From contig JAVBMJ010000022.1 in the NCBI GenBank assembly GCA_031552535.1, positions 8,605 to 72,604 of the forward strand: 64,000 nt of DNA, read 5' to 3'. Of this stretch, positions 1-13,616 are shown in pieces. Each line of letters starts with the position of its first letter. The stretch's first letter is position 1. A model generated the notes under the pieces. It was not told where the DNA came from. It made no database searches and worked only from the letters and a program-made list of their open reading frames with translations. This stretch comes from JAVBMJ01 sp031552535 (GTDB lineage: Bacteria > Bacteroidota > Bacteroidia > Bacteroidales > Rikenellaceae). The position numbers and the translations under genes were made by a program.

Positions 1-1890
<1,890 letters not shown>

Positions 1891-2088
1891 ATATTTTCCT
1901 TTCTTTTTGTCTGTTAATCCCGCTTGGGCGGGCGGTTCCTCTGTCCTCTCTCAAATAATACCAGTGCAGTCGCATACCACCCGGATATCCATCATCTTCT
2001 ACCCTTTCCTCACATTCCCATCCGCACATCGTCCCCGCTATCCTTTTCTCACACACTCATCCCCGCCACGGAGGCACCGGCCACAACT

Positions 2089-5907
<3,819 letters not shown>

Positions 5908-6070
5908 TTTGTCTTTTTGATTCGTACTTTAACAAAGAGTCTGTATAAATTTTCCATAAGAAAACCACAAACTCCAAGAGGAGACTTAACAACTGTTCAG
6001 CGCCCGTGTAAATACCATTAAGGAATTTACCATCACCTGCACCATTAAACCGCAGCCTCTTGATTTTCTC

Positions 6071-6394
6071 TTCAAAATCCTTGAGCAACAACCCTCCGCC
6101 TTACATCTTCCCACATTATGCTCTTCTGCGGGTGTTTCGTTCGGCAGCGTTTTTCGGAACCCGCGGAAAGTTCAGTCTCTCCCGGCCCCTCGTTCAGGAG
6201 TCCGCAGAGGGCTCACCCCCCCGGTCCATCTTTTCGGAACCTGCAGGAAATTCAACCTCCCCGATCCCCTTTTTCAGAACCCATATAAAGATCAACCTCT
6301 CCAGGCCCCCTTTTCAAAATCCTTGAGCAACAACCCTCCGCCTTACATCTTCCCACAATATGCCCTCTATGTGAGTCTTTCGTTCGGCAGCGTT
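6071..6394. repeat. about 80-bp direct repeat flanking a 40-bp tandem array
   Basis: Two near-identical segments lie at about 6071-6152 and 6313-6394, about 242 bp apart. Both begin TTCAAAATCCTTGAGCAACA, run through CCTCCGCCTTACATCTTCCC and end CGTTCGGCAGCGTT. They bracket the 40-bp tandem array at 6151-6310. They lie in the rplL-rpoB spacer, and no coding potential in them is convincing. The arrangement suggests duplication by slippage or unequal recombination around the array. The function is unknown. Confidence 0.75.
6151..6310. repeat. degenerate 40-bp tandem repeat, four units
   Basis: Units begin at 6151, 6191, 6231 and 6271, an exact 40-bp period. Three of the four start TTTTCGGAAC or TTTTCAGAAC and end in a C-rich tail such as GGCCCC; the unit at 6191 is the most diverged. 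The next period, at 6311, opens with TTTTCAAAATCC and runs into the second long direct repeat. The strand is pyrimidine-rich, so the rpoB-sense RNA is purine-rich. Its position in the rplL-rpoB spacer could allow it to affect readthrough, but nothing in the sequence proves that. Confidence 0.7.
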
Positions 6395-6642
6395 AAAAAT
6401 TTGTTAAATTTCCTATGGGAAATCAGACAAACTATATGAAACTGTTTAAAAATAGATATAAAATAAACTTACCCCACTTTATCCATTCTCTCTCCCACCT
6501 CTTCATTTCCCCTATGACACTTATCCGCCAGGTCCCCTTAGTACCAACTTTTCTTTCACGGTCTCTATTGGTCCGTAGATAGGCCCTGCGAGCTACGAGG
6601 TACTCCGGTCAACTGCTATCCGGACCCGTTTTATGCAGAGAA

Positions 6643-6680
6643 AGGTATAGGACTTGCCCTTACAGACAAGCCCTATACCT
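6643..6680 (-). terminator. hairpin downstream of rplL (attenuator or processing site)
   Basis: The arms AGGTATAGGACTTG (6643-6656) and CAAGCCCTATACCT (6667-6680) form a 14-bp stem with one mismatch and a 10-nt loop. It sits 24 bp after the rplL stop on the minus strand. On that strand only a weak T-rich stretch follows (TTTCTCTGC), so it is more likely a partial attenuator or an RNase processing site than a full terminator. An attenuator between rplL and rpoB is well known in enteric bacteria; the same role here is inferred from position. Confidence 0.7.
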
Positions 6681-6703
6681 GGGTAATGTTAAGTTAAATA
6701 TAA

Positions 6704-7081
6704 CTATTTAACCTCAACTTCTGCTCCGGCCTCTTCGAGTTGAGCCTTGACTGCCTCGGCTTCTTCTTTCGAAACGCCTTCTTTGATAGCTTTGGGAGCG
6801 CCGTCTACGAGATCTTTAGCCTCTTTAAGACCAAGGCTGGTGATCTCCTTAACAACTTTAACCACCTGAAGCTTGGCCTGACCAGCCGAAGTAAGGATTA
6901 CATCGAAAGAGGTCTTCTCCACTACAGCAGCTTCGGCAGAAGCAGCAGGAGCCGCAGCTACAGCCACTGCAGCAGCAGCCGGCTCGATGCCATACTCTTC
7001 CTTAAGAATTTTAGCCAATTCTGTTACGTCCTTAACTGTCAGGTTTACCAACTCTTCAGCTAATTTTTTGATATCTGCCAT
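6704..7081 (-). CDS. rplL: 50S ribosomal protein L7/L12
   Basis: A 125-residue protein, the usual size for the acidic L7/L12 stalk protein. It has an N-terminal dimerization domain (MADIKKLAEELVNLTVKD), an alanine-rich hinge at about residues 34-52 (PAAAAVAVAAAPAASAEAA), and the conserved C-terminal factor-binding domain with the GLKEAKDLVDGAPKAIKEGV helix that contacts EF-Tu and EF-G. It follows rplJ, which encodes its binding partner L10, by 123 bp. A strong hairpin follows the stop. Identification is secure. Confidence 0.98.
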   Translation of the reverse strand: MADIKKLAEELVNLTVKDVTELAKILKEEYGIEPAAAAVAVAAAPAASAEAAVVEKTSFDVILTSAGQAKLQVVKVVKEITSLGLKEAKDLVDGAPKAIKEGVSKEEAEAVKAQLEEAGAEVEVK

Positions 7082-7204
7082 TGTTATTGATTTTTTAAAA
7101 TGTTTTCTGAAAGTTTTTTGTTTGCTTTCCGTCCAACATCCGCGTTTTTATGTTTCAGGCAGCGGTGCTGTACGTCTTTTTGCCTTTAATGCGCACAGCG
7201 CCTG

Positions 7205-7726
7205 TTAGTTTTTCTCTTCGAGAGTTTTCAGGATACCTGCGATCTTCTGTCCGCCTGCCGCCTGGAGAGCGGATATAACATTCTGGGCGGGAGACTGCAG
7301 CATTCCAATGATATCGCCGATCAACTCCTCGCGCGACTTCACGTTCATCAAATCGTCCAACGCCGGATCACCGACATAAACACATTCCTGAACATAAGCG
7401 GCCTTTAGGATCGGCTTAGAGTTCTTTTTGCGGAACTCTTTGATGAGCACTGCCGGCGACTTCGGATTTTGCGTAAACATAACCGAAGTCGAACCTTCCA
7501 ACACCTTCACAAGCTGCTCATCGGCTTTCTCAACCTTCTCAAGAGCTTTGTTAAACAAGGTGTTCTTTACCACCACCAACTTTATCTCTTTCTCAAAGCA
7601 CTGGCGGCGCAAATTAGCCGTCTGCGCTGCATTGAGTTCCGAAATATCGGTAAGGTAAAAGTGGGCGTACTGTTGGAGCTGCTCGGCCAGAGAGTCGATA
7701 ACTATCGTTTTTTCTTCCCTATTCAT
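7205..7726 (-). CDS. rplJ: 50S ribosomal protein L10
   Basis: A 173-residue protein starting MNREEKTIVIDSLAEQL, typical of L10, which anchors the L7/L12 dimers to 23S rRNA. The N-terminal globular rRNA-binding domain includes the usual LRRQCFEKEIKLVVVKNTL stretch. The C-terminal helix that binds L7/L12 is present. It begins 8 bp downstream of rplA and is almost certainly cotranscribed with rplA and rplL. In many bacteria L10 represses its own operon through a leader hairpin; no such leader can be recognised in the very short gap here. Confidence 0.97.
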   Translation of the reverse strand: MNREEKTIVIDSLAEQLQQYAHFYLTDISELNAAQTANLRRQCFEKEIKLVVVKNTLFNKALEKVEKADEQLVKVLEGSTSVMFTQNPKSPAVLIKEFRKKNSKPILKAAYVQECVYVGDPALDDLMNVKSREELIGDIIGMLQSPAQNVISALQAAGGQKIAGILKTLEEKN

Positions 7727-7734
7727 CGTCCGTT

Positions 7735-8436
7735 CTAATTTTTAGTTTCAACCGATTTGGGGTCTATCTGCAAGCCTGGGCTCATCGTCGAAGAGAGGTA
7801 GATACTCAACACATAAGTACCTTTGGCAGCAGCCGGTTTCAATTTATTGATAGTCGCCATGAACTCCTTAATGTTGCCCGTGAGCTGATCTACCTCGAAC
7901 GAAACCTTCCCTACCGAAGTGTGCACAATACCGTATTTATCGACCTTGAAGTCGATCTTACCGGCCTTAACTTCCTGAACGGCTTTTCCAACCTCCATAG
8001 TAACCGTACCCGTCTTGGGGTTGGGCATCAGACCGCGAGGACCCAATATGCGTCCCAACGCCCCTACCTTAGCCATGACACTCGGCATTGTGATAATAAC
8101 GTCCACGTCGGTCCAACCGCCTTTGATCTTGTCGATATACTCGTCCAATCCTACATAATCCGCACCGGCTTCCTTGGCCTCGGCCTCCTTGTCGGGAGTA
8201 CAAAGCACCAGAACCCTTACCTGCTTACCCGTACCGTGAGGCAGGGTGACAACGCCGCGAACCATCTGGTTGGCCTTACGGGGATCGACACCCAAACGGA
8301 CGTCGATATCCACCGAAGCATCGAATTTCGTATATGTGATCTCCTTGAGAAGAGCAGCGGCCTCGGAAAGTTTGTAAACCTTGCCGGCTTCAACCTTCGA
8401 AAAAGCTAATTTTTGATTCTTTGTCAGCTTACCCAT
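7735..8436 (-). CDS. rplA: 50S ribosomal protein L1
   Basis: A 233-residue L1 protein. The conserved family stretch DVRLGVDPRKANQMVRGVV and the later GRILGPRGLMPNPKTGTV are both intact; these line the 23S rRNA L1-stalk binding face. It starts 9 bp after the rplK stop, so the two are cotranscribed, as in most bacteria. The length matches the family. Nothing unusual is seen. Confidence 0.98.
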   Translation of the reverse strand: MGKLTKNQKLAFSKVEAGKVYKLSEAAALLKEITYTKFDASVDIDVRLGVDPRKANQMVRGVVTLPHGTGKQVRVLVLCTPDKEAEAKEAGADYVGLDEYIDKIKGGWTDVDVIITMPSVMAKVGALGRILGPRGLMPNPKTGTVTMEVGKAVQEVKAGKIDFKVDKYGIVHTSVGKVSFEVDQLTGNIKEFMATINKLKPAAAKGTYVLSIYLSSTMSPGLQIDPKSVETKN

Positions 8437-8445
8437 TTTCTTCTG

Positions 8446-8886
8446 CTATAATTTAGGAAATTCACCTACGACATTGATCCCCATGCTGCGTGCCGTACCA
8501 GCCACCATTTTCATGGCAGCCTCAAGTGTGAAACTGTTCATGTCGGGAGATTTATCCTCGGCGATAGCCTTAACCTGGTCCCATGTAACCTGTCCCACTT
8601 TCTTGCGGTTGGGTTCTGCAGAGCCCGATTTGAGCGACGCCATCTCCTTCAACTGTACGGGCACGGGCGGTTGCTTTACGATAAAGTCAAAAGACTTATC
8701 GCTGTAGACGGTAATGATAACCGGCAACACCTTGCCCGCCTTGTCCTGTGTCCTGGCATTGAACTGCTTGCAGAAGTCCATGATATTGACACCCTTCGAG
8801 CCCAATGCAGGCCCTACCGGAGGGGAAGGATTGGCAGCTCCGCCTTTGATCTGCAATTTGATAAATGCAGCAACCTCTTTTGCCAT
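8446..8886 (-). CDS. rplK: 50S ribosomal protein L11
   Basis: A 146-residue L11, with the N-terminal proline-rich segment (GGAANPSPPVGPALGSKGVN) and the C-terminal rRNA-binding domain (WDQVKAIAEDKSPDMNSF). L11 forms the GTPase-associated centre with the L10/L12 stalk. It lies 17 bp downstream of nusG and 9 bp upstream of rplA, consistent with one transcript. Length and motifs are normal. Confidence 0.98.
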   Translation of the reverse strand: MAKEVAAFIKLQIKGGAANPSPPVGPALGSKGVNIMDFCKQFNARTQDKAGKVLPVIITVYSDKSFDFIVKQPPVPVQLKEMASLKSGSAEPNRKKVGQVTWDQVKAIAEDKSPDMNSFTLEAAMKMVAGTARSMGINVVGEFPKL

Positions 8887-8903
8887 AATTTTCCTTTTGT
8901 TTG

Positions 8904-9467
8904 TTATTCTTTTTCAACTTGCATAAAGCTCAACTCCATAGGAGTCTTGCGACCGAATATCTTCACAGAGACGGTCAGTTTCTTGCGCTCGTTATCTACA
9001 GCCTCAATAGTCCCCGAAAAACTCGAGAAAGGACCATCGGTAACCTTGACTGTCTCGCCCACAAAAAACGGAACCTCATTCTCCTCTTCGCCGGCACTCA
9101 GTTCGTCGACCCGTCCGAGTATGCGGCTCACTTCCTGAGGTCTCAGGGGCGTGGCCTGCATCTTGTTGCTCATCTCTTTCGAATCTCCGAGGAAGCCCAA
9201 GACCCCCGGCGTGTTACGAAGTAAAAACGGTATTTCTCCCACCAAAGCAGCCTCTACCAACACATAACCGGGGTAAGATACCTTTTCCTTACTGATCTTC
9301 TTACCATTGCGGATCTGGTAAACCTTCTCGGTAGGAATAAGTACCTGGGAGATGTACTCCTCAAGGTGCGAATGCCTTATTTCGGCCTCGATATATTCCT
9401 TGACTTTCTTCTCCTTGCCGCCTATGGCACGTATGACGTACCACTGCCTTTGCTCCTTTTCACTCAT
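8904..9467 (-). CDS. nusG: transcription termination/antitermination factor NusG
   Basis: A 187-residue NusG. The NGN domain starts QRQWYVIRAIGGKEKKVKEY and binds across the RNA polymerase cleft. The C-terminal KOW domain includes FVGETVKVTDGPFSSFSGTI and would contact Rho or ribosomal protein S10. It sits between secE and rplK, the canonical order. This is the housekeeping paralogue rather than an UpxY-type capsule antiterminator, judged from its location and length. Confidence 0.97.
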   Translation of the reverse strand: MSEKEQRQWYVIRAIGGKEKKVKEYIEAEIRHSHLEEYISQVLIPTEKVYQIRNGKKISKEKVSYPGYVLVEAALVGEIPFLLRNTPGVLGFLGDSKEMSNKMQATPLRPQEVSRILGRVDELSAGEEENEVPFFVGETVKVTDGPFSSFSGTIEAVDNERKKLTVSVKIFGRKTPMELSFMQVEKE

Positions 9468-9486
9468 CGTAGTAACAGCTAATGAA

Positions 9487-9678
9487 TTAATAGAGCAAAC
9501 CGTAAATACCCTTCATTATGTATTCGAAACTCAGGTCCATTAAAAGGACGACAATCGCAAAAATCAGGGAAGCGACCATCACTACGATGGCTTGGTTTTG
9601 CAACTGGCTCCACGAAGGCCATGAAACCTTCTGGACGAGCTCTGTGTAGGATTCTTTAAAATAATTAACTGCTTTCAT
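9487..9678 (-). CDS. secE: preprotein translocase subunit SecE
   Basis: A 63-residue protein with a single transmembrane helix (AIVVMVASLIFAIVVLLMDL) preceded by the amphipathic surface helix YFKESYTELVQKVSWPSW, the conserved SecE signature. The start was placed at the ATG at 9676-9678, giving MKAVNYFKESY. An upstream in-frame extension to 9744 is possible but would add residues absent from the family. SecE clamps SecY in the inner-membrane Sec channel. It follows tRNA-Trp and precedes nusG. Confidence 0.95.
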   Translation of the reverse strand: MKAVNYFKESYTELVQKVSWPSWSQLQNQAIVVMVASLIFAIVVLLMDLSFEYIMKGIYGLLY

Positions 9679-9914
9679 AGTCGCATATATTTTGGAGATC
9701 CGGGTCTCCTGCACGGTTTTCATAAACACCCGGCCAGGGACCACGACCGCTTTTGCGGTATGGCCCCGTATCCGATTGATGACGTAATCTCAGGAAACTG
9801 CCTGCCATTACACCGTAAGCGCCAAAACGGTCTGTCCCAGCACCCACCGCAACCATAATCCCGGAAACCGCCGCAACTATGACTGCGAAACCGCCGCAAA
9901 AAAACCGGTACCCG

Positions 9915-9985
9915 CACGAGTGGAGAGATTCGAACTCCCATCAATGGTTTTGGAGACCACTATTCTACCCTTGAACTACACTCGT
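9915..9985 (-). tRNA. tRNA-Trp (anticodon CCA)
   Basis: The minus strand folds into a cloverleaf: a 7-bp acceptor stem ACGAGTG/CACTCGT, a D arm, an anticodon loop CTCCAAA with anticodon CCA, and a T arm containing GTTCGAATC. CCA is not encoded. It lies between tuf and secE, a common bacterial position for tRNA-Trp. Confidence 0.95.
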
Positions 9986-10048
9986 AAAAAGGGCGTCCCA
10001 AAAACTCCTGCTTTCAGGACGCCCTTGAAGATATATTCCGCTAAGGGA

Positions 10049-11236
10049 TTACTCGATAATCTTGGTGATCTGACCTGCACCTACCGTACGGCCACCTTCG
10101 CGGATAGCGAAACGCAGACCGAGGTTCAATGCAACGGGGTAGATCAACTTAACGGTGATAGTGGTGTTATCACCGGGCATAACCATGTCAACACCTGCCG
10201 GAAGTTCGCACTCGCCGGTGATATCCATCGTGCGGAGGTAGAACTGGGGACGGTAGTGGTTGTGGAACGGAGTGTGGCGGCCACCTTCTTCTTTCTTAAG
10301 GATATAAACCTCAGCCTCGAACACGGTGTGCGGAGTGATAGAGCCGGGCTTAGCCACAACCATACCACGCTTAACATCGTTCTTGTCGATGCCGCGGAGC
10401 AACAGACCCACGTTGTCGCCGGCCTCGCCCGAGTCGAGCAACTTGCGGAACATTTCAACACCCGTACAGGTAGAAGTTTTCGACTTCTCGCCCAAACCGA
10501 TGATCTCTACCGGATCGCCTACTTTCACGATACCTGTTTCGATACGGCCCGTAACAACGGTACCGCGGCCGGTGATCGAGAATACGTCTTCAACCGGCAT
10601 AAGGAACGGCTTTTCGTTCTCACGCGGAGGAATCGGAATGTAGGTATCTACAGCATCCATCAACTCCATGATCTTCTCTTCCCATTTCGGATCACCGTTC
10701 AGGCCACCGAGAGCGGAACCACGGATAACGGGAGCGTTGTCGCCGTCGAAACTGTAGAAGTTGAGGAGTTCGCGAACCTCCATCTCAACCAATTCGAGCA
10801 TCTCCTCGTCGTCAACCATGTCGACTTTGTTGAGAAAAACCACGATACGCGGAACGTTCACCTGACGTGCAAGCAGGATGTGCTCGCGGGTCTGGGGCAT
10901 CGGACCGTCGGTGGCGGCAACAACTATAATAGCACCGTCCATCTGGGCAGCACCGGTAACCATGTTCTTAACGTAGTCGGCGTGTCCGGGGCAGTCTACG
11001 TGTGCATAGTGGCGGTTAGCCGTCTGATACTCGACGTGTGATGTATTGATCGTAATACCGCGCTCTTTTTCTTCGGGTGCGTTGTCGATCGAGTCGAAAC
11101 TACGCAATTCAGAAAGGCCCCTCTTTTCGAGAACCGTGGTGATTGCAGCGGTAAGGGTGGTTTTACCGTGGTCAACGTGTCCGATAGTACCGATGTTTAC
11201 GTGCGGTTTGGACCTGTCAAATTTTTCTTTTGCCAT
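10049..11236 (-). CDS. tuf: translation elongation factor Tu
   Basis: A 395-residue EF-Tu, which delivers aminoacyl-tRNA to the ribosome as a GTPase. G1 (GHVDHGKTTLTAAIT), the G3 region (DCPGHADYVKNM) and G4 (NKVDM) are intact, followed by beta-barrel domains 2 and 3 ending REGGRTVGAGQITKIIE. It lies between tRNA-Gly and tRNA-Trp on the same strand, so it is probably transcribed from the promoter upstream of tRNA-Thr. Identification is certain. Confidence 0.99.
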   Translation of the reverse strand: MAKEKFDRSKPHVNIGTIGHVDHGKTTLTAAITTVLEKRGLSELRSFDSIDNAPEEKERGITINTSHVEYQTANRHYAHVDCPGHADYVKNMVTGAAQMDGAIIVVAATDGPMPQTREHILLARQVNVPRIVVFLNKVDMVDDEEMLELVEMEVRELLNFYSFDGDNAPVIRGSALGGLNGDPKWEEKIMELMDAVDTYIPIPPRENEKPFLMPVEDVFSITGRGTVVTGRIETGIVKVGDPVEIIGLGEKSKTSTCTGVEMFRKLLDSGEAGDNVGLLLRGIDKNDVKRGMVVAKPGSITPHTVFEAEVYILKKEEGGRHTPFHNHYRPQFYLRTMDITGECELPAGVDMVMPGDNTTITVKLIYPVALNLGLRFAIREGGRTVGAGQITKIIE

Positions 11237-11268
11237 GATTGAAAGTATTTGAATTAGATTTCTTCGTG

Positions 11269-11341
11269 AGCGGAAGACGAGGTTCGAACTCGCGACCCTT
11301 AGCTTGGAAGGCTAATGCTCTACCAACTGAGCTACTTCCGC
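11269..11341 (-). tRNA. tRNA-Gly (anticodon TCC)
   Basis: A cloverleaf on the minus strand with acceptor stem GCGGAAG/CTTCCGC, anticodon stem TTAGC/GCTAA enclosing the loop CTTCCAA (anticodon TCC), and the T-loop motif GTTCGAAC. It lies immediately upstream of tuf. Confidence 0.96.
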
Positions 11342-11483
11342 TTAAATATTATTTTCTTAATCACATTACCGCGCTACGCCTCCACTTACCGGCCCGATGC
11401 GAAAATAAATGGATCACCTTAGCTCACTCTACCGCTTCGCCCGGTTATCCATTTCCTTACGTGTTAAACCCTGTGTACTAATG

Positions 11484-11566
11484 TGGGAGAGGATGGATTC
11501 GAACCACCGAAGACGTACGTCAGCAGATTTACAGTCTGCCCCATTTGGCCACTCTGGTACTCTCCC
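11484..11566 (-). tRNA. tRNA-Tyr (anticodon GTA)
   Basis: An 83-nt class II tRNA on the minus strand, with acceptor GGGAGAG/CTCTCCC, anticodon arm GCAGACTGTAAATCTGC (anticodon GTA), a long variable arm (GACGTACGTC) and T loop GTTCGAATC. Its 5' part and the flanking spacer are partly duplicated just to the right (11604-11745). Confidence 0.96.
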
Positions 11567-11603
11567 CAATTTTATTTTAAAGAACTCGCTCGTGAATCGT
11601 ACC

Positions 11604-11745
11604 TCTGCCCCATTTGCCTCCCTGCGGCTTTGTCCGCACCGCCCTTGCGGGCGATGAGCGGGCCTGCGGTCGGCACTTTCGCCGCGACTCACGTCGCAGG
11701 CTCAGGTGGCCACTGCGGTACTCTCCCCAATTTTATTAAGAACTC
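11604..11745 (-). pseudogene. interrupted partial copy of the tRNA-Tyr 5' end
   Basis: TCTGCCCCATTTG at 11604-11616 and TGGCCACTGCGGTACTCTCC plus the following spacer (11707-11745) together reproduce the tRNA-Tyr segment from about 11535 to 11587, including its AATTTTATT...AAGAACTC flank. Roughly 90 bp of GC-rich DNA (about 11617-11706) separates the two parts. The copy lacks the anticodon loop, T arm and acceptor 3' strand, so it cannot make a tRNA. It looks like a tandem duplication that later took up an insert. Confidence 0.7.
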
Positions 11746-11791
11746 TATTCAACCGCACCCCACCATCACAAAATCCACCATAATTCTCTAG

Positions 11792-11865
11792 AGCCGATGG
11801 AGGGATTCGAACCCCCGACCAGCTGATTACAAATCAGCTGCTCTGGCCAACTGAGCTACATCGGC
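11792..11865 (-). tRNA. tRNA-Thr (anticodon TGT)
   Basis: A cloverleaf on the minus strand with acceptor GCCGATG/CATCGGC, an anticodon loop giving TGT within AGCTGATTTGTAATCAGCT, and T arm GGGGGTTCGAATCCC. It is the first gene of the Thr-Tyr-Gly-tuf-Trp string and starts about 20 nt downstream of a good promoter. Confidence 0.96.
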
Positions 11866-11888
11866 ATGCAACCTGTTTTCCGGGGCAG

Positions 11889-11919
11889 CAAAATTACAAA
11901 CTATTTTCAAATACACAAA
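11889..11919 (-). promoter_or_regulatory. promoter of the tRNA-tuf-ribosomal operon
   Basis: On the minus strand TAATTTTG (11889-11896) matches the Bacteroidota -7 consensus TAnnTTTG. TTTG (11916-11919) matches the -33 element, with a 19-nt spacer. Transcription would begin near 11883, about 18 nt before the mature 5' end of tRNA-Thr. Both boxes and the spacing are exact. Confidence 0.8.
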
Positions 11920-12270
11920 AAATATCTGCAATTTATCTCAAAAAACCTCCTGGAACGCAATTCCGTCCCTGAAACCATAGGAATATCCTGGCTACAAAAA
12001 CTGAAATCGGCCTCAAAAATACTATATTTTTCCCAATAAAAAACACTATACCTCCTTTTTTGCAAAAAATAACCATTGTTTTCCCCGCACGGCATTTGGG
12101 CGTGTTAATATAAACGGTCCATTTGGATGCATTAATAGAAACACTGCTTGTCAATTTGTTCGATCCTGACTTCCGGTCGAGGTCGGCAGTTTGCCCCCGC
12201 CGACGGCAGACTGAAAACACAACTAACCAAATGACAGTGGTATCACAAATGTTTCCCGAACGCGCGACGG

Positions 12271-12324
12271 GCATAGCCATGAGGTTCCCGGGGGATGTAT
12301 GCCCCGGGAACCTCATGGCTATGC
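12271..12324 (-). terminator. strong hairpin at the end of the glycan-utilization operon
   Basis: A 23-bp perfect inverted repeat (left arm 12271-12293, starting GCATAGCCATGAGG; right arm 12302-12324, ending CCTCATGGCTATGC) with an 8-nt loop. It lies 27 bp beyond the stop of the last operon gene. There is no T-run on the minus strand, so it may act as an RNA 3'-end stabiliser or bidirectional block rather than a classic intrinsic terminator. Confidence 0.7.
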
Positions 12325-12350
12325 ATTCCGGAATATGTTATCTACACGTA

Positions 12351-13595
12351 CTAATTCACCGGGAAGGTGTTCATTTCAGCTGTCCATTTAACTTTTGATG
12401 CGGCGGGGAATGTCAGGTCGCGGCCGTTCCCGGAGTGATCCCTGATGACATTGCCTTCGCCGTCGTCCATTTTCCAGTAGGCGTACATGGCTGTGGCGGA
12501 AGGATTGGCGACGGTACGCAGGTTGGCTCTGATCTGCTCCTGGGTAAGGGCGCCTTTCCATATCCGTACCTCGCCTATCACGCCGTCGAAGTAGTTAGAG
12601 GCGGTGGTATTGCCGAACTGGAAACCGGTAAGGGTGTATCCCACCTTGAACCGCTGTGACGAGGTGGGGCCGAAACGTTTGGTGGGTTTGGCGGAAGATA
12701 TCAACTCGCCGTTGAAGTACGTCCAGTAAGCGGCATTGGCGCTTTGGCCGGTTTGTGTCCCGTCGCACACAATCGAGATCACGGTCCATTCCCTTGCGGG
12801 TATTATCTTTCCCTGCGCGGTGAGGGTAAGGTCGGCCTGGCGGTTGCCTATGTTCGAGGCGCCTGCCACGGATCCTACGCGCACTTCGCAACCGCTGAAA
12901 TTTTCGTTGTTGTTGCCGGTGTCTTTGCCCCGCCATGTACCTATGTAATTGGTCGTGGCACGCCAGGTGTAGGGGTAGATCATAATTTCGAACGTGTGGG
13001 TGTTGTCACCCATCGAGACCACCTCGCTGTTGGGGATGCTCAATTCACGATACATGTCGGTGGAATAGGTGTGCATGTCGAGCCCCTTGATATAATCCAC
13101 CACACGTGTTATGGGCGCTTTGATATATATAACATTGGTCTGGTCGGCGGCGAACTCCTCGCCGTTTATCGGTTTTGCCACGACCGGCAGAAGGTATGTT
13201 TTGTCCTTCTGGCAACCATAGAGGCTTACGAAACTTACTTCGAAGTCGTATGATTGGGTCTTCCCGGGCATGATGATCGACGTTGTGACCGGCAACTGGT
13301 AAGTCCCCTCGGGCATGGGCTCGTAATTGGTGCCGTGGGCCGCATTATAGGCTTCTACAAGACCCATGTCGACCTCCAGGTCGCATATGAAGACCTTGTC
13401 GGAGGGTTTGTCGAGAGTCAGTGAATAGGTGTAGGACACAGGGAAGGTGTTTATATCCACCTCCACTATTTGTCCGCCCGACTGGGTGAAGGCGACCGTG
13501 GTTTTGGGCGCCGTTTTATCTCCGTCGTTATCCTTGTCGCACGACCACAGGGTGCAAAGGGCTGCCGCCAGGAATATATAAAGTATTTTTTTCAT
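12351..13595 (-). CDS. DUF1735-LamG surface glycan-binding lipoprotein
   Basis: A 414-residue predicted lipoprotein. A signal peptide ends at a lipobox with Cys19 (LCTLWSC), followed by acidic residues (DKDNDGD), a pattern associated with surface export in Bacteroidota. Residues about 30-165 resemble DUF1735 (BT_3987-type N-terminal domain; VEAYNAAHGTNYEPMPEGTY is characteristic). Residues about 190-410 resemble a LamG/concanavalin-like jelly roll, including GVIGEVRIWKGALTQEQIR and MYAYWKMDDGEG. It is last in a five-gene operon with SusC, SusD, GH18 and a paralogue (13617-14822). A role as a cell-surface glycan-binding protein is inferred from domain type and context; no catalytic motif is visible. 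Confidence 0.85.
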   Translation of the reverse strand: MKKILYIFLAAALCTLWSCDKDNDGDKTAPKTTVAFTQSGGQIVEVDINTFPVSYTYSLTLDKPSDKVFICDLEVDMGLVEAYNAAHGTNYEPMPEGTYQLPVTTSIIMPGKTQSYDFEVSFVSLYGCQKDKTYLLPVVAKPINGEEFAADQTNVIYIKAPITRVVDYIKGLDMHTYSTDMYRELSIPNSEVVSMGDNTHTFEIMIYPYTWRATTNYIGTWRGKDTGNNNENFSGCEVRVGSVAGASNIGNRQADLTLTAQGKIIPAREWTVISIVCDGTQTGQSANAAYWTYFNGELISSAKPTKRFGPTSSQRFKVGYTLTGFQFGNTTASNYFDGVIGEVRIWKGALTQEQIRANLRTVANPSATAMYAYWKMDDGEGNVIRDHSGNGRDLTFPAASKVKWTAEMNTFPVN

Positions 13596-13616
13596 AGTGT
13601 GAACGTATTTAGCGGG

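Noticed and set aside
6060..6326. 88-residue frame in the rplL-rpoB spacer
   Set aside because: It is a translation of the tandem repeat, with no start signal or family; treated as repeat DNA.
9487..9744. longer SecE starting at 9744
   Set aside because: The added residues are not part of the SecE family, and the internal ATG at 9676-9678 begins exactly at the conserved helix.
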